DNA from: Trema orientale
Lineage: Eukaryota; Streptophyta; Magnoliopsida; Rosales; Cannabaceae
Length of the DNA: 64,000 nucleotides
Reading direction: 5' to 3'
NCBI GenBank assembly: GCA_002914845.1
Contig: JXTC01000070.1
Coordinates: 109,603 to 173,602, forward strand
The notes beneath the pieces were generated by a model. The model was given only the letters and a program-made list of their open reading frames with translations, was not told the origin of the DNA and made no database searches. A program made the translations under genes and the position numbers. This document shows positions 46,000 through 59,380 of the stretch, piece by piece (position 1 is the first letter of the stretch; each line of letters begins with the position of its first letter).

Positions 46000-47820
46000 G
46001 GGATCGACCTCTACTTCCTCTCCCTCTCTCTCTCTGCGAATATTGTGCACAAAGAGAAAAGTGTCACAGTCAGGCTCCCAAGACTCGGTCGTTGATTAAA
46101 AAATATTCTGCCTTATATTATTTTTTCACATACAATACGAGGGGATAAAGATTAGCAGGGTAAATTAGTAAATTGACATGTCTGTACTCTGTAGTCATCG
46201 ACACGTCGTTCTGGTTTTAGGTCTGGTGCAGTCCCAATGAAACGACATGTCATATCATAAAAGCTCTGCTGTTGTTATACTGCCAAAGATATCTTCCTTT
46301 GTGGTTTCGAACTTCTGTTGTTTGATAAACGGCATATAATTTGGCATATGTGAAGTTTCCTCTTCAACTTGATTTCCCGTCAATCATCATATGGAAAAAC
46401 GACAATGGTGCCAAATACAACAAAATTAAATTTCGTGATCACACAAACGACAGTGAATGGATAAAACGACAAAATTATCGTAAAACGACACTTTAGCTGA
46501 AAACGACATGATCCGAGAAAACGACAAAAGAGAAAATTATATGACACACTATTGATAAACAACCCATGATAAGGCGACAACAATCTCACCGAAGGGCAAT
46601 AAAACAGAAAACGACTACAACCTCAGGAAACGAAATTATGTAAAAACGACAATGTTTGCTAAACGACAAGAAGAACAGGGACCATTAAAATAGAATTAAA
46701 TAAAAAAATTGAAAGACGACTCAAGGAAAAATCTAGTAATAAATGACAGATTTCAAAGAAATTCGTTTCTTTTTGGAAACCACAGTCCACAAATAAGTGA
46801 GAACATGCGTATGTCTTTTATTGTATATATAATTAAACGAAAAACGAGTCGAAAAAGTTTCAAACAAAAAATAAGAGGCATTTATATCATTATCACAAAT
46901 CACAATTATTCAGAAACATTAAAAGCTCTAAACACTATTACAGTTATCTTTTCTTTTCCTCTCTTAAGTGCTCTTAAAACGCATAAAAAAACATATAAAT
47001 TAAGATTGTTAACCTAATTTTTTCAGCATCATTTACAATTTTCATCTCTTTACACCTATCTATATCATCATATAAACGTTCTAACTCACCACCCTTTTAA
47101 CTCATTTTAGTTCCTTTCTATTCCATATATAGTCTTTTGGACACAACCATAAGACCCTTCACGTGCAGCCACATTCCTTCCTCCGGTAGATCATCTAAAT
47201 CGCCTGCTCTCAAAATGTGATTTCATAACACAAACTTTCTTAGCCGTTACAAACACCAAATCGACATCGGAACCAGCTTTCTTCTCGTTTCATTTCCGAC
47301 GTAAAAAAGGGGTACACTTTTCAGGCCTTTCCACTATCCTTATTTGGCATTACTGAAGTTTGGTACTTAAGCAAGACAGTGATTCACTATTTTGATGTAA
47401 TGTACTATAGCTTTCAGGACATGTGATATGGTGACCACATGGAAAAAGGCACCAGAGAAACATAAAGGAAAGAACACAGTTTCTCCAACAAGAAACTCTA
47501 TTTATTTACCATCCTTTTTTATTATTAAAATGTCAATTAATGGTTTCAATAGACTGGTTTAGCTAAGTTTATGTTACCTATAAGGCCTATACTCAAAAGG
47601 GTTAGCCAACCACTGTCCTCACTAACTCTTGATCCATTTTAAATCACATATTAGAAGACAAAGGGGAGCATTATTGTTCTTGAGAAATTTAAGTCCCAAC
47701 CAACTTTATCAACCTCCATTTATATCAAATCTTTTCTTGCCAGCTCTGCCAACCACCTAACCATTTTGTTTAAACAATAGAATCAGAGCCAAATGCCAAA
47801 CAACTAAAAAATAAAAAAGA
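46000..47820. promoter_or_regulatory. Divergent intergenic region, MPC and GDSL, with AAACGAC cluster
   Basis: No gene is supported between the divergent MPC (minus) and GDSL (plus) starts. About eleven AAACGAC or near copies occur between 46235 and 46720, for example near 46236, 46396, 46444, 46464, 46482, 46501, 46520, 46610, 46645 and 46661, all on the plus strand. A TATA-like tttatatc at about 47719 is about 100 bp upstream of the GDSL start. Confidence 0.5.
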
Positions 47821-49091
47821 ATGATGGCTGAGAAGGCTAGTAACTGGTTCTTCCTAATACATATTTTACTCCAAATTCTTAAGATACATGCAAAAGTTCC
47901 AGCCATAATTGTGTTTGGAGACTCTTCCGTTGATGCAGGTAACAATAACGCGATTTCGACCGTCTTAAAGAGCAATTTCGAGCCTTATGGACGGGATTTC
48001 TTTGGTCGCAAGGCTACCGGACGGTTCTCAAATGGTAGGATTCCAACTGACTTCATCTCTGAAGCTTTTGGGCTCAAACCAACTATACCTGCTTATTTGG
48101 ATCCAAGTTATAGTATTAAGGATTTTGCCACTGGAGTATGCTTTGCTTCTGCTGGAACTGGTTATGACAATGCCACTTCTGATGTCCTAGTGAGTCATTA
48201 TGGCACAATAAATAACTATATAGTAATACATGTGTACATATATATAAATAGGCTGAACTATTATTAATGACTACTTTTGTTTACTAATTTTCGATGAACT
48301 TGCAGTCTGTGATACCTTTTTGGAAGGAGCTAGAGTACTACAAGCAATACCAGAAGGACCTGAGATGCTATCTAGGCAATGAGAAAGCTAATGAGGTTCT
48401 TAAAGAAGCACTTTACTTGCTAAGCATAGGAACTAATGATTTTTTAGAGAATTACTACATAATCCCAGATGGCAGATCCTCTGAATATTCCATAGAGGAG
48501 TACCAAAATTTTCTAGCTGGGATTGCTAAAGATTTTGTCACACAGCTTTATAATCTTGGAGCTAGGAAGATATCCATAGGTGGGCTCCCTCCAATGGGTT
48601 GTCTGCCATTGGAGAGAACTACAAATATTTTATCTGGTAGTGAATGTATTGAGGAGTATAATGATGTGGCTAAACAATTCAATGAGAAGTTAAAGGGTTT
48701 GGTCGAAGAGCTCAAAGTGAAACTTACTGGAGCTAGTTTGGTGTATTCAGATCCATATGGCATTCTCTATGACATGATTCAGAATCCCATCTCTTTTGGT
48801 AAGTCTTATAGTAAATACCAATTTTTCCTACTAAGCTTTTTGTGATTATGGCACTAAAAATCATTAATTATGAATTTTTATTGTTTATTTACAGGGTTTG
48901 AATATGCAGCAGTAGCATGTTGTGGCACAGGATTGTTTGAAATGGGATATTTGTGTGATAAGCTGAGCCCTTTTACCTGTTCAGATGCAAATAAATATGT
49001 ATTTTGGGACTCTTTCCACCCAACAGAGAAAACCAATGGTATTATAGCTGATCATGCTGTGAAAGGTCCTCTGGCCCAGTTTCTATATTAG
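47821..49091 (+). CDS. GDSL esterase/lipase, secreted
   Basis: Three exons: 47821-48189, 48306-48798 and 48895-49091. The phases close to 352 aa, the usual length for plant GDSL lipases. Residues 1-25 form a hydrophobic signal peptide (NWFFLIHILLQILKIHAK), so the enzyme is probably apoplastic. The SGNH-type catalytic blocks are intact: block I FGDSSVDAGNNN (catalytic Ser35), block II FASAGTGYD (Gly112), block III GTND (165-168), and block V DSFHPT with Asp326 and His329. The exon layout and CCGTGLFEMGYLCD stretch fit the At2g04570/At2g42990-type subgroup, from memory. Natural substrate unknown: these enzymes act on acyl esters, including cutin or flavour esters in relatives. Two ATGs occur in a row at the start; the first is used here. 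A polyadenylation-like aataaa lies at 49183. Confidence 0.93.
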
Positions 49092-50537
49092 CTACCATAA
49101 GAAGCTTAGTAGTCTAGTGAGTGTAATACTAATATCATTGTAACAGTAATGTCTAAGGTACCTATTCCTTTTTCTTACAAATAATAAAATGTAGACAATT
49201 TTTTTAGTTCAGTATCTGAAAAAGATTGGAGTTATCCCCAAAATGTTTCATGCTTAAAAACGTATTAATGTGTTCTTTTCTCTCTACCAATGCCACAAAA
49301 TGTTCTTTATTTCTTTTTTTTTTCTTTTTTTTTTTTAATTTTAAAAAAGGCCACAATATTACATCTAGTGGGAACAGGCAATTTGCACAAGAAACTTTGA
49401 CAAGCCGGCCAGTTTAACAGGAATTAAAATTTATGGTTCTCTTTCTGAAATTCCTGATCTGTGGCACGAAAAAGAAAAAGACAGATAATTAAAATGAGCA
49501 TAAACACTGGAATCTACTTAGCAAGAAGTTGTACAATCCTCCATCTAAAAGGCTTAGCACCAATCGCTACGTAAATTTTATAGTGTGTCGCACATATTTT
49601 ACTATATGGAATTAAGGTGCTCCCTAACGTTACTCATATATAAGGAATAAAGTAATATCATTGCTTCGAAATTATAACAGCTGTGATTGAAGAGAACTGC
49701 AAAGCCAATTAATTTGTTTCAATACAAATTAAGAAGAATGTCTTTTATCAGCGGAAATATTTAATCTACATTCAAATGCGCATTAAAAAATTTAATTTCG
49801 CAGTCGGAATTAATCAGATTTATTTATGGAGCGAAGCAATTGCAATCAGCCAGAGTTCATTGGCCACCATGAAGTGTATTGGCCACCATGACTAGGACGC
49901 TTTTATTATAATTAAGTCCATTGTAAAAGAATAAATCTTCGAACATTTTTCATATCTATATAGTATAAAATACATACTTCATAGAGAAATTAGATGATAC
50001 ACAAAATGATATGATGTCCAGAAAAGATATCATACTCGTTCTCGCTAGAGAAATTCCTTTAATCACATTAGCAACATTGCCAAAAATAAAAAATAAAAAA
50101 CAAAAAGTAGAGTACTTACAGGAACATTTCTCTTTTGCTCAACTTCTTTGCCCTTTCACATACAAATACTATTTAGCAAAAGTAAAAAAGGGTACTTAAT
50201 CACACTAAAGCAAAAGAGATAAATAATATTAAATACACATTACTGATAGTTTTGCTAATAAATCAAATATTTATCACAGAAAATGTTCACAAACTTACAT
50301 TAACAAACAAATAGATAATAGATATCACTTATTATTGTTATTGACCATTCTATAAACTGATCAATCTCCCTTGATATCTTAGAGGTTCATAATTATAATA
50401 CCAAACCTCTCTTATATAAAGCATATATATAATAATATGTGACATGTATTATTTTGTCACATATATATATGCGTGTGTGTGTGGCTAAAGTGCACACATT
50501 TATAGGTGTAGTGTAGCAAGCCTTATATATTAAAGAC
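49092..50537. other. Intergenic between GDSL and DUF761 genes
   Basis: Convergent 3' regions. The interval is AT-rich with an (AT)n/(GT)n tract near 50460-50482. A short direct repeat of ttggccaccatga lies at 49860 and 49879. No gene is supported. Confidence 0.5.
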
Positions 50538-51092
50538 TTAAACACCACGACACAACATTTGTAAGTACTCCTCTGCGGACCGCTGCCTCTCAAGTCTCAA
50601 TCTCTCATGAAATTTCTCAATGAACTCCTCGGCTCTAATATCCACTACATGCAATTGCAACGCCATACGTCTATTTTCACCAATACCCTCTTCATTTTCC
50701 GGGGCACTATGGTCATTGACACCCTGATCATCCTCTTTTTCAACCTCACCATCATCATCATCATCAAAACGGTGCCTTTCATCATAGTGGTTGGCCAGTG
50801 ATTTCCTGCTTGCACCAACATCACTAATCCTAGTAGAACAACCGTGATTGGTTTGTGCCAGTTGGCGTGGCTTTGTTGAGTGGTACACAGGCAAATGGTG
50901 CTGCTGGTGGTGACGGTTGCGGCAACGACGTGTCGCACAAGAGTAGTGGGAGAGGTTATTGCGTCGTTTGATAGAGGATATGGACTTGGAGACACGTGCA
51001 AGACGAGACAGCTTTAATCGGACGGCTCGGATCAAATGTTTCCAAACCTTCTTAGGGTGTGGAAGGTCGTTCCCAGAGGCCAAAAAGTTCAT
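50538..51092 (-). CDS. DUF761 protein (cotton-fibre-like)
   Basis: A single exon of 184 aa from ATG 51092 (MNFLASGNDLPHPKKVWKHL). The frame is open further upstream but with no ATG. The C-terminal motif EEFIEKFHERLRLERQRSAE followed by EYLQML is the DUF761 signature, found in plant proteins of unknown biochemical role. The middle is basic and His/Arg-rich (SCATRRCRNRHHQQHH), then strongly acidic (DDDDDGEVEKEDDQ). No membrane segment or catalytic motif is visible. Relatives have been linked to growth and stress phenotypes, but no mechanism can be read from this sequence. The short, intronless form is usual for the family. Confidence 0.88.
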   Translation of the reverse strand: MNFLASGNDLPHPKKVWKHLIRAVRLKLSRLARVSKSISSIKRRNNLSHYSCATRRCRNRHHQQHHLPVYHSTKPRQLAQTNHGCSTRISDVGASRKSLANHYDERHRFDDDDDGEVEKEDDQGVNDHSAPENEEGIGENRRMALQLHVVDIRAEEFIEKFHERLRLERQRSAEEYLQMLCRGV

Positions 51093-52467
51093 GATATGAT
51101 TAAAAGACAAAAAAGTGGAAGAGACCAAAGAAAAGTGGAAGCTTGGGGTGGTTTTTATAGGTTTTTTGATCTAATTTTTGGATTGATCACTATGGTTTAT
51201 TAGCTTAAATTTAGCAATGTCCAAATCTTTTAAAAATGGAAAAAAAATATAAAAAATAATGAAATGTTATCTTTTTCCTTTTTACATAATTTTAGGGATG
51301 AATTATTCTATCTGAATCTGTATACTTTTGAATAATTGACTTTTTTTCCCAGGAATATTCTCCTAATTAAACTAGTTATTGAACTTTTTTTAAATAACTA
51401 TTTTCTGGTCTTGTAGAAATTTCATTATATTGAGCTTTCTTATATACTTCACTTTTTTTTGTTCAGAAAATTAAGCTTAGATATCCTCTCTTAGTAAATA
51501 CCCCGCAAAAAAAATAAAATAAAATAAAATATGTAGTCCTTCAAGTTCTATGATCTCTCCTTCCCTACATATGGTAATCTTTGGTTCAATTTACCAAAGA
51601 AAAAGAAAAAAGAAAGAAAAAGAAAAGATTACTCTGGTTAAAAGGAGAAAATGTATATCATAGTTGATATTGTAGATATTGCTTTAAATGCATGGTTCGA
51701 TGTACAGCATTATTTATTTATTTATTTTGAATGGAGTTCGATATACAATATTAAAACCATATTATAGAATTTTCCTTTTTGAATAGGATTCTCCGATCAA
51801 TGTGATAAAGTTTTTATCGCTATGACTCTTATCAATTTTAAACAAGTATGCATAATTTGGAATGTTACGAAGTTATGTCACACAATAATATATGAGATTT
51901 TTTGTTCTTTGAAAAAATATCTTTCATAATAAAGATTAGAGAATAGCTATCTATCCAATCAAACGAGTATATAATTGCGGACAATAAAAAAATCTCAAAC
52001 GATATGGCACGACTACAAAATTAACACTATGGTATGCATTCATGGAAAAGGAACATGTACCTTCCAAAGGCTCCCAAGTTTAAGCCTTTAATCATTAAAA
52101 TTCATTCCTTCAAACAATATGAAAATTGTTTGGGCTTAATAAGATGACGAACTAATTGTACCTTTTTTTGTGGCACTTTAGTCGATCAATCACAGTTTTT
52201 TTATTTTTTTATTTTTAAGTAAAAAGCACCCAAAATTACGAATAGTAAAGGAATCCTCATCATTGAGAAGAAAATGAAAACTAGAGAAAAATCAAAAAAA
52301 TAGAATTGCAGATTACTGCGATTATTGAGAAATTTTAGCAGTCATCATATACAGATTTGGAGCTTAAGAAAGAAAACTTCCATATCTTATCATATGAATG
52401 ATAGTGTCTCATCTAATAATGTTATATAGCTCAAGTAGGGATTTTTGAGAACTGCTTCTGTCTTCCT
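51093..52467. other. Intergenic between DUF761 and EHD genes
   Basis: AT-rich, with simple-sequence patches (aaataaaataaaataaaat near 51512, tttatttatttattt near 51712). No gene, RNA or bounded repeat was identified. Confidence 0.5.
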
Positions 52468-55400
52468 CTAATCATAGGGATTCCTAAAACTTTTTAAGAG
52501 CTCCGGGATGTCGTAACCGAGCATGTCATCAACAGCTTGTATCATTTTCGGCTTCAGTTTCTCAAACTTGTCGATGTTGTAGCCCCTCAATATCTCCCTG
52601 AACTGCTCTACGTGTGGGAAATCCCCTGGCGGTAGATGAAATTCTCTTTGTACCTATAAAAGTATGTTAAGGAGTAAAGCTTCAGCTGACAATAAAGAGA
52701 GTTCCAAATTAGATAAGATAGAGAGATTTTAGAACCTTTCCGAATTCGTCTCCCAAATTATCAATGAGTTTCTGTTGAGCTTTTGCTTTGCCCATCATAG
52801 CAGGCATCTCTTTCTTTAGATGGCTAATGATGTAAGCGTGTATCTTCGCAGCTCTGGCACGCTTTACAAATTCATTGATCTAAAAAAAAGGTCAAAAGAA
52901 ACAGCTCAGCATGCAAGTTTAATGAAGCCATGAAACAGTACCTCATAATAGCACGTATCTGTGATTTGTCTATAGGTATATAGACAATATAACCATATAA
53001 TTGACCATTTAATACAAAACCAGAAATTCGACTTACTTGACGATCACAAGCCTTCTTTGGAATATCTTTTAGATCAGCAAGAAGATCTTCTTGTTCTTTT
53101 TCAAATAGCTCTTTTCCAATTGGACCAGTTGCAGCTTCATTTACTGGTTTGTCATTGAATGAGCTGTTAAAGTACCCAAGGAAAAAGGTGAATTGGTCAG
53201 AGCAAATAAAGCTTCTCGGAATCTTTCGAAACATCACTTATATAACATAAAACTATCAAACAGGATACATTTCAGAAGTACAATTTATCGTTCGATGATG
53301 TAGCCTTTCCACAAGCATAAAAACACTTTTGGCATTCATCCATGAAAATATTAGCAACTATATCATAGACAGTAATCAGCATTATACGTACTGTAGAGGA
53401 TGAAAGTTTTAAGAAGATACTCAATATGGAAGAATACAGTGCTCCAAAGAAAGTTATTTGAACCCACAGGAAAATTGCTTCATGTTAATGTTGAGAAACT
53501 AGCTAAGAATATGGCTCAACCGTATTTTGTCCACTTATTATTGTTAACTAAGACTCCACAAAAACTAAATTAATCAAATTGAGAGAAGAAATATGTAAAA
53601 GAGAGGCTACCCGATATAAACACGCATGACCTCAGGAGTGTTGATAACCTTCCCAAGTGACCACATTAATGCTCCGTAAACCCTCATTAGCTGCAACATA
53701 GTACCAAGAGTTAATAACTAGGTTTCCTCAACTCATGCGAAAAAGAGAAGAAACAATCCAGAAATAAACTGGTTGAGAAATACTTGTTGAGTATCAACTT
53801 GATCGGCTTTGTTCAGCACCACTCGAATTTTGTCATCATGACCACGTAAAGATGAGATTACACGTTTAAATTCATCACTAACATCAAGCTTGTGAGGATC
53901 AAACAGTAGTAGTATAAGGTCACACTTTGAAGCAAACCACGAAGTTACACCAGTAAAATCATAAGCACGTTGTGTTCGTTGCTTCTCTCCCGATAAAACT
54001 CCAGGAGTGTCCACAAATGTAATGTGCTCCAGCAGCTTTGGATGCAAAATAATAAGCTTTAGATACATCAGATGAAACTAAAGTAGAATTCATGGTGATC
54101 CGAAATGATAACTCACAGGATGGGGCATTTGAGAACACTCAAATTTTGACAAGAATGCAGTTCCAAATGTCGTAAGCCCACTGAATGGCATGTCAGCTTG
54201 GACAGCAACAGTGTTGCCGGGGATACTTCTCTCATCAGGCCCAGACTGTAAACAAGAAGAATAACACAAAGCAGAAAATCAATAAAAAGAAACATGTATA
54301 ACAGATGGAGATAAGAACAATAATTAAATGCCAATTGGCCTTTCTGTTCCATTTGATCATCAAAACAAGCAAAAGAAAGTCAGTAGGTGGTCAAAAAGAC
54401 TAAAATAACCAACGAAAATAAATATGCTCTTATGTGATGCTGTCTTTATTTAATGCATTCATAGTATTCTTAAGACATTTATTTATTGCTCAAACCTTCA
54501 GAAATGCATAAGTGATGAGATAAAAGGAGATGGGTTTTTCAATTACCATAACAACAACAAATCTGTCAGTTGTAGGCTCTGGTCCAATGTGAGCTCCTGT
54601 TAAAGTCATAAAAATAAAGGAAATGATGTAAGTGTATAAACACACAAACTCATCCACAATTGAAAAGGGGGATGGATAAATAGAGAGACAGAGGTTGAGA
54701 ATTGCTCACCTGGATAACTGCTTCTTAGTAAATGCTTGATGAATGTTGTTTTACCAGTAGAGTATTGACCCAAAAGCATAACCATGGGTTTGGCATCAAA
54801 ATCACTATTAGTCTGCAAAACACAAAGAATCAAGATCATTTGATTAATCTTACACCGTAATAGAATCTACAAAACACCATCATCACAAGTATCAGAAACA
54901 AAACAGAAAACTGAGAAAGAACAATAGGGGACTAAGTCTAGAAAAGAATCTTAAGAAAAGCACATAAATACTTACTAATGCTGGGGATACAAAATCATTA
55001 AACCGATAAGTGGCTTCTAGTGGCTTCAGCTTCTTAAGATATAGTCGCTTCAAGCCATCAATGATCGATGTTACAGAGGAAAGAGACACCTGATAATACA
55101 ACGTTTAAAAAAAATGGTTGGCAACAAATAAAAGAAATATATGAAGATTAAAAGAAAAGAAAAAATTAAAAACGAAAGGACCTAACATATATAAGCTAAA
55201 CTATACCGGCCGGTGCAAATCACACTTTTATCTAAAAAAGCGATATACGCAAACCTCGGAGACAAAACAATGACATAAGTTAACTTTATGAAAATTTAAC
55301 CCGAGTTATGAGTATAGGAACATTGCAATTAGCAGCAGGTAATAGAAACAACTTTTGGGTGAGACCAAAGCTATAAAACACTCATCAAGTGTATACTCAG

Positions 55401-57327
55401 TATGAAGAAATCCCTGTTCCGTAGCATAATATTAGCAGAACATCAAAGTTTGTTCCTCAAAATAAATTTTAAAAAACAAAACAAAAAAGAAAGAAAGAAA
55501 ACCTAAAAATTTTAGGACAAAGGCACACCTTTTTTGATGATTTTGAAGAAAACCATTCAGCTGAAGGTGAATGTTGCACTGTAGAACCACCTGCATCACC
55601 GCCAATTAGCAAATCTACAGTTAAAACCTAAAGTAACAATAACCGTGGCATTACTTAGAGTGAAAATTCTAACCATTTATGTCAGGCTCACTCGTCTTCT
55701 GTGAACGCTTTTTCTTCTGAAAATATTAAAGTAAAAGGAAATCCAAGATAAAATAGTTAAGCCAATATTTTTCACACAAAAAAAAGGGGGTCGATCAACC
55801 CTAATCTTAAAGTAATAAAGAAAAAGTAAGCAGATTACTTACTGCTAGTAATTCATCCAAACCCTCCATAACAGGTGGATTCAAACTCTCCAAGTCAACT
55901 GCAAGACATGAAAAGATTTCAACTTTAAATTTAACAATACAATCCAGTTCAAACCCAAATGAGCTGAGAGCAAATACATCATTCTGATTCACTTAAAAGA
56001 TAATCGGCGACTCCGAACCACAAACAAAAAGCACCAAACTAACTAGGAGACCTTACTTTTGCTACTCAATAGATCGTGTGTTATCTCATGTCCAGCTTGC
56101 GCCAAAGAAACTAACTACGCACAAAGAAAAAGTAACAATTTAGGATTTTTACAAGAAAATACCTACATTAAAACTCATAATTTTTTCCCAAGCATAAATT
56201 ATGACCTGCATAGCAGCAACAAACTCTCCAAAGCCAAGATACCCCTGTCTCTTCGAGTCTGCAACAGCCCAAACCTTGAGGAAGAAAAGGAACAAAGAAA
56301 GGTCTAGTCAATATGATACAGACTGAAAAACCAAGAGAAACCACCAAAAGAGAGAGACTTCAGATACAAAGGAAGCTATCAATTGTTGCAAGTATTCTAA
56401 AAAAAAAAAAAAAAACAAAGACAATAAGGTACTTAGTGAGACTTTATAAGCCATGTGACCCAAAAGAGATAATGAAAGAAGAACATGAAATTTGCTATGG
56501 AAACAGAAAATTTATTTCTTCAACCAAAATCCATAATATCATAACATTTGGCAAGTCCAAAATCAATTAAAACAAACCTGAGCACCAGAAATGATAACCA
56601 AGAATAACCCTTTTATCAATCATATGTAGTAACGATTCAATCAGACCCAAAAGGAAAACAAGAATGCTTGAAAATGAAAATATATATATATATATATATA
56701 TATCGAGAAGGAGAAAAGACTTAAAATAGAACATGGAATTTGACTATTTCTTATGCAAACAGAAAGTTATTTCTTTAATTGGTAACCATGGTATCATTAC
56801 TTGTTAAATTTAATTAGTCTGAAAAGGCAATTACCTTGTTGAAAGCAGTGTAATCATAATTTAAGCTAAAACTAGCCTGAGCATTAGAAATGATAACTAA
56901 GAACAACCCCATTCATCAATCACATTTTTTTTAAGTATCAATAATACTCCTAAAACAAATCGACCCAATTGCAAAACTCACAGGGGAAAATCCAAACTCA
57001 AACCAAAAACAAGGACGAACCTGCTTGAGATCTTGGCGAGACAAGTTGGAGAATGCGAAGAACTTTATAGCATCATTCCCAGTAATGCGTCCATCAACAT
57101 CTATTATTTAAATTTAAAAAAAAAAAAAAAGAACCCCAGAAGAGAAAAAGTTGAAAAGTTTTCCACTTGGGTTCAACAGGGCTCAAATTTGATGAGAACA
57201 AAAGCAAAGGAAAGAAAGAAGGAATGAATGAAAGGAATGTACCTGAATCAGCATAACCAAACCATTCCTGATAGATCTTCTGGTGCTCTTTGGAGCAGGA
57301 ACTTATTGGAGACGAAGCAATCTCCAT
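52468..57327 (-). CDS. EHD1: EH-domain-containing dynamin-like ATPase, EHD1 type
   Basis: Sixteen exons from 57243-57327 to 52468-52653, including 54710-54812 (P-loop) and 53784-54035 (switch). The phases close to 545 aa, equal to my recollection of Arabidopsis EHD1. EHD proteins bind and tubulate membranes in endocytic recycling. Plant members carry the EH domain at the N-terminus, as here: MEIASSPISSCSKEHQKIYQ, with a complete EF-hand loop DSDVDGRITGND at 27-38. The nucleotide-binding motifs are intact: GQYSTGKT (204-211), DTPG (292-295) and NKAD (358-361). The dynamin-type region reads WFASKCDLILLLFDPHKLDV. The C-terminal helical part ends GYDIPELLKSFRNPYD. EHD1 and EHD2 are hard to separate by reading. 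Two acgacg-type motifs (57661 and 57715) lie in the promoter. Confidence 0.95.
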
Positions 57328-59380
57328 CGGAAAAACCCACCCCCACCCAACCGGTTTTTCCGATTCTGCTGATAGTTTTTGCTTTTTTCGGTTTTCGAAT
57401 TCGAAAAATAAGATTTAGATTCTCGTGGGTTTATGTTTATCTATCTCTATTATCATTATTATTTATTTATTTTCAAAAAAAGAAAAACAAAAACGAAAAT
57501 TTGAAAAACAGTGAAAACACGGAAAGTGTTTTCTCTGTTTTCCGTTTTGGCGGAAGGGAAGGAAGGAAAAGGGGGAATCCTTCGTACGGACGGAAAGTGG
57601 TGGAAACTGGACACAAAACGCAAAAACGGGGCGGCACGACCACCGAGAGCACATTGTCATACGACGTCGTTTAAATAGCTAGTTAGGTATTTTAGGCGGT
57701 TAAATGGTGGGATCAAAACGACGGCGTTAATGATGGAAGTAAAAAGGTGAATACGCTCTATTTTATTTATGGATCGAGATTCGAGACTTGACTCGAGCTG
57801 TCTATAGCCAGTTAGCGACCTTAGGATCAATGTGACAGGTTGACATGTTTTTTAGGATCAATATTGTATTACCTTTCAAGTCCCTAACATAAATTTAATA
57901 TGAGACATTTTCAGGGTTTTTGGCATGTTTAGTTCCTATGATATTAGTAGGTTCGTAAAATAATTTCTTTATTTATTATTTTTTTTTTTTTGATAATTAG
58001 GTTCTAGGTTTTAAAAATTTTGGCAACTAAGTCTTTTTTATTTGTAAATGTTAAAGTTTTTATAAAATTGAATATATTTAAGTGAAAAAAATAGTATTTT
58101 ACTAACACTAATTAGTTTGGAAAGGAAATAGAAAAAAAAAAAATTACGAGAAAATTTTTCTATTTTTAAAATTTTTTAGATTATTTTGTTAATTATAATT
58201 AATTTTTTGATATTTTCCTTCTAATTTCAACTAGTGCTAGTAAAATATTGTTTTTGACCTTCAAAAACTTTGTTTGTGACTTAAAAATGCTTAATTTCAT
58301 CCAATATTGTAACAATCACTAATGAAAATGACTTAAATGTGAAGGTTTTAAACTTAATAACTTAATTGCTAAAAAAAAATAACTCAAGGATCACCTTGTC
58401 AATCACGAATTATATAAGGACCAAACGTGCTAAAAACTCTTTCCGTAAATAACGGTTTTTTAAGAAAGTATTTATGATTTAGTAGTTGATTAAAAAGCCA
58501 ATCTCTTATGAAAATTAGGAAAGTATTAAAAGCACATATAATATTCGAATCATATTCTACAAATCCAAAACAGTTAAAATTACGTACCCTAAATTTTAGA
58601 AAATTTCCAAAATTAAAAATAAAGTTCCGTAAGTGACTCCCAAAAATTACCGAGGTAAGTGGAGGAAATATAAAAGTGTTTGTTTATGCTTTTTTTTTCT
58701 CTCTATTTATTTTCTTCTTTTTTTTAAGATTAAAATCCTCACTAAGAAGTGAATAAAAAGACAAACACTCAATTAACCTCTTCTTTTACTTCAATATTCA
58801 TTAACAACTAGTGGCGCAAGATAAAGCAAAAAAACAATTTTTTAAAAAAATATGTTGTAGAAGTAAGGATAAAATACCATAAAATATTAAATATTCATAA
58901 AAGGCGAACAATTACATGAAGTTTTTTTTGCCTGATAAGCAATATATCCCAAATCCCAATTACAAACACAGATAAGTTTGGGCTGAAAAGGAATTTACTA
59001 ACAAAATGAACAAAAGCACCTATTGTACATTATACTGTCACACAAGAAACAGACACGAGGGATAGACAAGTGAAATTTCCTAGGAAGAAGACAAGGATTT
59101 GACAATGATCACTTAAAACTTCAAAAATGAATAAACGATATCGATGAGTAAAGGGGTCACAGAAAATTAACGACATTCCAAGCTCTGCCGCACCAAAAAA
59201 CTCATCGAACAAGAACTTTAACCAAATGGGATTTTTCTTCTAAGTTCAGTTCTCCTTAGTGGTGGAGTGTTCTTTATCTCGAATCACTGGTTGACTTCAA
59301 AGCTTTTCTTTTGCACCACTATTGATGTGTCATGGAGATAAGGAGGAGTAGCTACGTCATGTGGATTATTATTAACTCTT
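57328..59380. other. Intergenic between EHD promoter and DUF3537 3' end
   Basis: The EHD promoter side carries acgacgtcgttt (57661-57672) and aaaacgacggcgtt (57715-57728). The middle is occupied by a fold-back element (57913-58441). Nothing is supported in 58442-59380. Confidence 0.5.
57913..58441. mobile_element. MITE-like element with GGGTTTTTGGCATGTTTAG ends
   Basis: The left end gggtttttggcatgtttagt pairs with the right end, whose complement reads agagtttttagcacgtttgg. Sub-terminal parts also pair loosely (ggttttaaaa, caactaagtc / gcaattaagt). It is AT-rich and non-coding, about 530 bp. Ends of this kind are widespread in plant MITEs. The superfamily is not resolved. Confidence 0.5.

Noticed and set aside
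56681-56702. (AT)n tract in an EHD intron.
   Set aside because: Ordinary microsatellite with no further structure.
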